Below, piece by piece: positions 59,001 through 64,000 of a stretch of DNA of 64,000 bases. The stretch lies in NCBI RefSeq assembly GCF_964019845.1, contig NZ_OZ026465.1, positions 372,001 to 436,000 of the forward strand, written 5' to 3'. Both the position numbers and the translations under genes were made by a program. This stretch comes from Spiroplasma endosymbiont of Labia minor. Lineage in GTDB: Bacteria; Bacillota_I; Bacilli_A; Mycoplasmatales; Mycoplasmataceae. The first letter of the stretch is position 1, and the number at the start of each line of letters is the position of its first letter. The notes below the pieces were generated by a model, which saw only the letters and a program-made list of their open reading frames with translations, searched no databases and was not told the DNA's origin.

Positions 59001-59908
59001 ATTCAACAGATCAAGGTGTTGAAAGATTTGTTTCAATTCCATATTCATCTTTGGAAAATTTAAAGCAATTGGCTTGATCATTATTAGCACTTATTTTGGT
59101 ATTGATTATTTATATTATCATTCGCTTTAAATGAACATATTATGTTGCATTGGCGATAGGAATAATTGTTTCTTTAGCTGTAACTGCAGCTTTAATCATT
59201 ATTCTTCGTATCCCAGTTACTTTCTCTGTTTTTGCAGCTTTTGCAGCCACAATAGGTTTAGTATCAACGTTTATGATTACAATATTGGCAAAAGGAAAAA
59301 ATATTATTCAAGAGCGTGATCAAAAATCACTTGAAAAGCATTTTAATTCTGAAATTGAATTTGCAACATCTATTAGAGAAGCCAGAAAAGCAATGTCAAA
59401 TAAAATATTTGAAAGAAAAAAAATGTTGTCTGAAAATATACCAGTCAAAATTAGTAAATCAACAAAAGAGCAACAAAATGAAAGAAAACAAGCAGTTAAT
59501 TTATATAAAAAAGAATTAAAACTTTTTAAAGCTGAACAAAAACTTAATTTTAAAGCATATAAAAAAGAACAAACACAAAAAATGAATGTGGCTGCAAAAC
59601 AAAATAACTATTTAAAAGAAACCTTAGTTAAAGTAGTTAAATATGCTGTTTGAAAAGCTTGCTTTATTATGCCGTTTTATATTATTTTTGCGATAGTATT
59701 TACTGTTACATTGCCAACATTAGTTGGTTTTGGTCTTACAATTATTATTGGTTTATTATCTGCATTTATTACCACATTATTTATTTTAATACCGATATGA
59801 ATTACAATGGAACAAGGTCGTATTAGAAACAAAATGGCTATAAGACGTTTTGTAAAACGTATTTATATTCATAATGAAGAACAAATTGTTTCAGGAATTA
59901 ATGATTAA
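56069..59908 (+). CDS. secDF: Protein translocase subunit SecDF (fused, with coiled-coil inserts)
   Basis: RND-family subunit that uses proton-motive force to pull secreted proteins through SecYEG. It has 1,279 residues, longer than the 740 or so of Bacillus SecDF. SecD half: first helix about residues 28-50, LGSEFGGTF, a large external P1 domain (about 60-470), then five helices (about 470-650). A cytoplasmic coiled coil (about 655-760) precedes the SecF half (helix about 795-815, GAGSKFLVWGDYV, external domain, helices about 1000-1075), a second coiled coil (about 1077-1190) and last helices to 1250. More than a dozen TGA Trp codons. recJ, next in Bacillus, is absent; apt follows. Confidence 0.94.
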
Positions 59909-59928
59909 TTATTTTGGAGAAAATGAAA

Positions 59929-60441
59929 ATGGATTTATCTAAATTTATTATTGATGTACCGAACTTTCCAAGTTCAGGAGTTATATTTAAAGATATTACT
60001 CCATTATTGGAAGATGCTCAGGCATTTAAATACACAATTGAACAAATGGTTCAATTCGCAAAAGAAGTTGGCGCAACTGTTGTTGTTGCACCAGAAGCAA
60101 GAGGTTTTCTATTTGCATCAGCAGTTTGTTTTGCAGCAGGATTGCGTTTTGTTATAGCTAGAAAACCGAATAAATTGCCAAGAGAAACATTTAAAGCCGT
60201 ATACGAATTAGAATACGGTGAAAATGCTTTGGAAATAAATAGAGATGCAATTAAACAAAATGATAGAGTATTAATTGTAGATGACATTTTAGCAACTGGT
60301 GGAACTGCAAAAGCAATTGTTGAACTTGTTGAAAAATCAAATGCAACTGTTGTTGGGGCTGTCTTCTTAGGAGAACTAAAAGAAATATATAAAAACGATG
60401 TTTTAAAAGATATTAAAATAAAATCTTTATTAACATTTTAA
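59929..60441 (+). CDS. apt: Adenine phosphoribosyltransferase
   Basis: Salvages adenine to AMP with PRPP. It has 170 residues, the standard length. It starts MDLSKFIIDVPNFPSSG and carries the PEARGF region, LPRETF and the PRPP-binding motif RVLIVDDILATGGTA (about residues 114-128). The start ATG 59929 gives good spacing from GGAGA; ATG 59923 and TTG 59914 in the same frame are too close to it or overlap it. It follows secDF by 20 bases and ends before a terminator, with rel next as in Bacillus. Confidence 0.96.
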   Translation: MDLSKFIIDVPNFPSSGVIFKDITPLLEDAQAFKYTIEQMVQFAKEVGATVVVAPEARGFLFASAVCFAAGLRFVIARKPNKLPRETFKAVYELEYGENALEINRDAIKQNDRVLIVDDILATGGTAKAIVELVEKSNATVVGAVFLGELKEIYKNDVLKDIKIKSLLTF

Positions 60442-60455
60442 GAAAATAAATAAAG

Positions 60456-60487
60456 CATATGTTTAATTTTAAATGTATGTTTTTTTA
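60456..60487 (+). terminator. Terminator after apt
   Basis: CATATGTTTAA / TTAAATGTATG stem with two G-T pairs and a very short loop, followed by a T run. Confidence 0.65.
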
Positions 60488-60551
60488 TTTTTTAATATTT
60501 TATTTTTAATTAAAAATAAAATATAATATTCTAGTAAAGTAGGTGCTATGT

Positions 60552-62846
60552 ATGGCTGATAATAAATCAATAAATAATGCTAGTGAATTTGTATTAGAAG
60601 AATGTCGAGATTTTAGTATTGTTTTGGCAGAAATTGAAAAATACATTAAAAATCAAGAACAAATTAATTCAATAATTGAAGCATATAATTTTTCAGAAGA
60701 AAAACACAAACTACAAAAAAGACATAATGGAGATCCATACATTATTCATTTAATTTCAACAGCATATTTTCTTGCACAATGAAGAATGGCACCAAAAACA
60801 ATTATTGCTGGACTTTTACATGACATAATTGAAGATACGCCAGTATCATTTGATGATATAGAAGATGAATTTGGTTTAGAAGTTGCAAACTTAGTAGAAT
60901 CAATTACAAAAGTATCTTTTTTTGCAAAAGAAAATAGAAAAGCAATTAAATCAACTTATTTACGTAAATTATATTTATCAATGGTTAGAGATATTCGAGT
61001 TATTATTATTAAAATAGCAGATAGAATGCATAATATGTTAACAATTCAATATCTGCGACCAGAAAAACAACGTGTAATCGCAAAAGAAACCTTAGATATT
61101 TATTCTGCTATTGCTCACCGTATTGGGATGAAAACTGCTAAATCTCATTTAGAAGATTTATCATTTAAAGTTTTGGAACCAGAAGAATACGCAGATATAG
61201 AGGAATTATTAAAAAGAGATCGTGATGAACGATTTGAAATTATTGAATCTGTTATTAATAATTTAAAAACAGAACTAAAACAAAAAAATGGATTAGAAAA
61301 TGTAATTATTTTTGGTCGAAGTAAAACAATTTATTCAATTTATCGTAAGATGAAAGTTTTTGGGAAACCATTTTCTGATATTAATGATATTTTAGCAGTT
61401 AGAATTATTACAGACACAGTTGATAATTGTTATCGTATATTAGGTTATATTCATCAAGCATATACACCGTTATCTAGTAGATTTAAAGATTATATTGCAA
61501 CTCCAAAGAATAATTTATATCAATCATTACATACAACAGTTTCAGATAATCATGGAGTTATTTTTGAAGTTCAAATTAGAACAGAGGAAATGGATATAAT
61601 AGCAGAAACTGGAGCTGCTGCCCATTGACGTTATAAAGAGGGCGAATCTGTTGATGTTAAACAAAAACAAAAAGAATTAGATGAAAAAATTGATATTTTT
61701 ACAAGAATATTAGAACTTGAAAAATTAACAATTGAAAAACAGGATTTTTCAACTATTAATTCAGATGAATATTCATCTGAAAATTTAATTGAAAAAACTT
61801 TACAAAATGATTTATTTACAGCATCAATATATGTTTTGACGCCAAAAGGTAAAGTAGTTACTTTGCCTTTCGGATCTACAGTATTAGATTTTGCCTATCA
61901 TATTCATTCGGATACCGGAGATCATGCAACTGGTGCGAAAATTAATGGAGTTTTTTCTGCCATCAACACAATGTTAAATTCTGGTGAGATGGTTGAAATT
62001 ATTACATCAGCAAAACAAGAACCTAAAATTTCATGATTAAACATTGCAAAAACAAATTCAGCAAAAAGTAGAATTAAAAAATATTTACAATCTTTAGAAG
62101 AAAGTCAAGCAGAAAGCAAAAAACAAGAGAAAAATAAATTAATTTTAAAAACTAGAGAAAAAATAAATAAATATATCCAACAACATGGTTTAAAATGAAA
62201 AATAAGCAACGATACAGAAATAATTAAAAAAGTTGATTTGTTAGATTATAATTCTTTTGATGACTTTTTGTTAGATATTCATTCTGGTGAAATTCCGTTA
62301 AAAGAAGCTGTAGAAATGGTTTTTTTGGATTCTGCATTAACTAATGATTATAGTAAAATAAATAAATTGCGATCAAAAAAATTCATCAAAAATACATCTG
62401 AGACAGATATTTTAGTTGATGGTATGGATAGAATAAAAACAACCATTGCTAATTGTTGTTTACCAATACCTGGTGATGAGATAGAAGGTTTTGTATCTAG
62501 AACAGAGGGCATTAAAATTCATCGCAAAGACTGCGATAATATAAAATCAGAGAAAGCTAAAAAAAGATTAGTTTCAGTAACTTGAAATTTAGTGCTTACT
62601 GGAATAGAACAATATAATGTAAGATTAAATATTGTGGCTTTTGATAGACCAGCATTAATTTTTGATATCTCAAATGTATTATCTAATTTACACTCGTCTG
62701 TAAATAATATGAGTTTTAATGTTGATCAGTCAAACAATCGTTTTTCTGGAAGTATAATTTCTGTTGTCAACAATCAACAAATGTTGAGTCAAATTATTTC
62801 AGCTATTAAAGCAATTCCAAATGTAGAAGATGTTGAAAGATATTAA
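60552..62846 (+). CDS. rel: Bifunctional (p)ppGpp synthetase/hydrolase Rel
   Basis: Stringent-response enzyme of 764 residues. The HD hydrolase has HDIIEDT (H90, D91) and KIADRMHNM; the synthetase has RFKDYIATPKNNLYQSLHT with the RxKD form found in bifunctional enzymes; then TGS domain (YVLTPKGKVVTLPFGSTVLDFAY), helical region, zinc-finger-type CC region (ANCCLPIPGDEIEGF) and ACT domain (about 680-764). Five TGA Trp codons. ATG 60552 follows AGGTG; GTG 60543 overlaps that site and is rejected. All domains are intact, so both synthesis and breakdown of (p)ppGpp are expected. Confidence 0.97.
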
Positions 62847-62898
62847 TTGTATAAAATTAATAAATAAAATTTTTAAAATTAATTTTTAGTATTAAAAT

Positions 62899-62930
62899 TT
62901 CTATATCAAATAAAATTATTTGATATAGAA
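62899..62930 (+). promoter_or_regulatory. Perfect inverted repeat before the secreted-protein gene
   Basis: TTCTATATCAAATAA / TTATTTGATATAGAA, an exact 15-bp stem with an AA loop. It ends one base before the AGTGAG ribosome region of the gene at 62943. No T-run follows, so a terminator for rel is unlikely on the plus strand; an operator or a translation-controlling hairpin is plausible. The rest of 62847-62942 has nothing else. Confidence 0.65.
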
Positions 62931-62942
62931 AGTGAGATGTTT

Positions 62943-63512
62943 ATGAAAAAATTATTGAGTTTTATTTTAGCATTCACATTTAGTTTATCTGGTTTTATGC
63001 CTGTTTTAAATCAAATAAGAAATAACCAAATTAATCAGAATAATTATCATGAAGAATTTATCATAAAAGGAACTTCAGAGCCAATTAAATTAAGTGATGA
63101 ATGAAATATATTTGGTCTGGTATCAATTTGTTTAGCAGATTATAGTGTTTGAAAAGATATTTCTTATCCAAATTCTGAAAACTATAATTTTTCAGTTTCA
63201 AATATAAATTGGTGAAGTGATTTTGAAGGTGAAAACAATTTTTTTGGTGAATGAACAGATTGATGAACATTTTTTAATGACTGAGATCAAAATCTTATCA
63301 AAACTGTATATGAAGATGATTATAAAACAGAATTAATAGAATCTATTAACGGAATAAATTATTATAATTTAGTTTTAAAAACATCGTACTCTATGAATAA
63401 TGATTTACCAAATAAAACTTTTATTTTTAGAAGTAATTTAATTTCCGAAGATATTTTAGTTAATTATTCTTCTCATTTTGAATATACAATTTTTGTAGAT
63501 GGAAAAGAATAA
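62943..63512 (+). CDS. Secreted Trp-rich protein, unknown
   Basis: Protein of 189 residues with an N-terminal signal peptide (MKKLLSFILAFTFSLSGFMP; no lipobox Cys), so exported but not a lipoprotein. The mature part is Asn/Tyr/Trp-rich: eight Trp between residues 51 and 119, seven of them encoded by TGA and one by TGG, with a dense WTDWWTFFNDW stretch near residues 109-119. Much of the rest alternates in beta-like fashion. Not recognised. It lies alone between rel and the last gene, after an inverted repeat, and ends at a terminator. The TGA Trp codons hide it from standard-code ORF finding. Confidence 0.8.
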
Positions 63513-63530
63513 TATTAAATCAATTAAAAT

Positions 63531-63570
63531 AAACAAAACTTTGAAAAATATTTTTTGGTTTTGTTTTTTT
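63531..63570 (+). terminator. Terminator after the secreted-protein gene
   Basis: AAACAAAAC (63531-63539) pairs with GTTTTGTTT (63558-63566), 18-base loop that can pair further, then T residues. Confidence 0.75.
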
Positions 63571-63694
63571 AATGTTAATTTATAAATAAAAAAATAAATT
63601 TTATTTTAATTTCTATTTTTGTAAATATATAAAATTTCCAATATTAAAATCCATAATCATCGTGTGTGATTGGTTAGTAAATTAGCGTAAAATG

Positions 63695-63703
63695 TGGTAT
63701 AAT
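63695..63703 (+). promoter_or_regulatory. Extended -10 promoter of the last gene
   Basis: TGG-TATAAT, an extended -10 motif, 30 bases before ATG 63733. No well-spaced -35. The rest of 63571-63694 is AT-rich with no visible feature. Confidence 0.55.
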
Positions 63704-63732
63704 ATAGAGGAAAATGTTAGGGATTTGTTTAT

Positions 63733-64000
63733 ATGAAAAAAGAAATGATATACTTGCCGATAAAAGAATTTATAAATATAGATTTGAATTTTAGTATTGC
63801 AGAAAATAGAAAAAGTTCAGAATTTGATTTTAATTTTACGAGATGAAAAACATTAATTTTTTCATCGACAAAATTAAAATTTATTTTAAGATACGCGCAA
63901 TCAGTTTTACAATGATTGTCAAAAATTATAGATGTTTCAAATTTTTCAGTTTCAATAGATACTACTACTATTGATAGATTCAATTTAAGTTTGTATGAGT
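63733..64000 (+). CDS. Start of an unidentified gene (3' end outside window)
   Basis: Eighty-nine codons are visible, open to the window end. It begins MKKEMIYLPIKEFINIDLNF with alternating hydrophobic residues and a strand/helix mixture; no signal peptide or membrane segment. Two TGA codons encode Trp. AGGGAT lies before the ATG and an extended -10 promoter upstream. Not enough is present to assign a family. Confidence 0.65.

Noticed and set aside
59131-59519. Overlapping ORFs in other frames within secDF
   Set aside because: Cys- or Lys-rich shadow translations inside a clearly conserved gene.

Overview
The window comes from a Spiroplasma chromosome. It is very AT-rich, and nearly every long gene reads through in-frame TGA, so TGA must code for Trp (genetic code 4). 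The decisive marker is an intact fibril gene (fib, 48839-50374), the cytoskeletal ribbon protein typical of Spiroplasma. Gene order elsewhere follows the Bacillus/Firmicutes backbone with losses. There are no rRNA genes, CRISPR arrays, insertion sequences or prophage. No gap between genes exceeds 300 bases.

Layout. (1) 1-7747: a broken ORF, then the heat-shock block clpB-hrcA-grpE-dnaK-dnaJ, with CIRCE operators before clpB and hrcA. (2) 7910-15200: an unknown protein, mnmA, a membrane-anchored protein, a predicted two-nuclease DUF2779 protein, fmt, and a fusion of an ECF S-component-like membrane domain with a HAD phosphatase. (3) 15281-20908: efp, an Asp23/YqhY-like gene, a small membrane protein, and three large proteins of unknown function. 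(4) 21009-27986: tig, lon (third CIRCE), rarA, a membrane protein, a minus-strand DUF192-like gene and a DJ-1/PfpI gene. (5) 28042-30467: a decayed C39-peptidase ABC exporter carrying a 7 x 7-bp tandem repeat, plus a small membrane partner. (6) 30494-44992: the conserved run ybeY-dgkA-cdd-(two membrane proteins)-era-recO-glyS-dnaG-rpoD-trmK-nif3-ispH(minus)-membrane protein-tRNA-Ser-cshB. (7) 45038-52255: a RavA-like ATPase, a ViaA-like VWA protein, a PPC-domain protein, fib and a YitT-family membrane protein. (8) 52359-62846: nox, a dicarboxylate/amino-acid:cation symporter, a ComN-like regulator, secDF, apt and rel. (9) 62943-64000: a Trp-rich secreted protein and the start of an unidentified gene.

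How the genes work together. The chaperones and proteases (ClpB, GrpE, DnaK, DnaJ, Lon) form a visible HrcA/CIRCE regulon, since all three CIRCE copies overlap or adjoin promoter hexamers. The ybeY-to-cshB block carries ribosome maturation, replication priming, the housekeeping sigma factor and the end of the MEP isoprenoid pathway. comN-secDF-apt-rel links protein export with purine salvage and (p)ppGpp control; recJ, which sits between secDF and apt in Bacillus, is missing.

Most interesting observations: the ravA-viaA-PPC locus directly before fib, the three unknown proteins at 16644-20908, the ECF-S/HAD fusion, the two-nuclease protein, the heptamer tract whose copy number sets the reading frame of the exporter, the insertion in sigma region 4, and long coiled-coil additions in SecDF and the symporter. 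Families were assigned by reading motifs; no database search was run.
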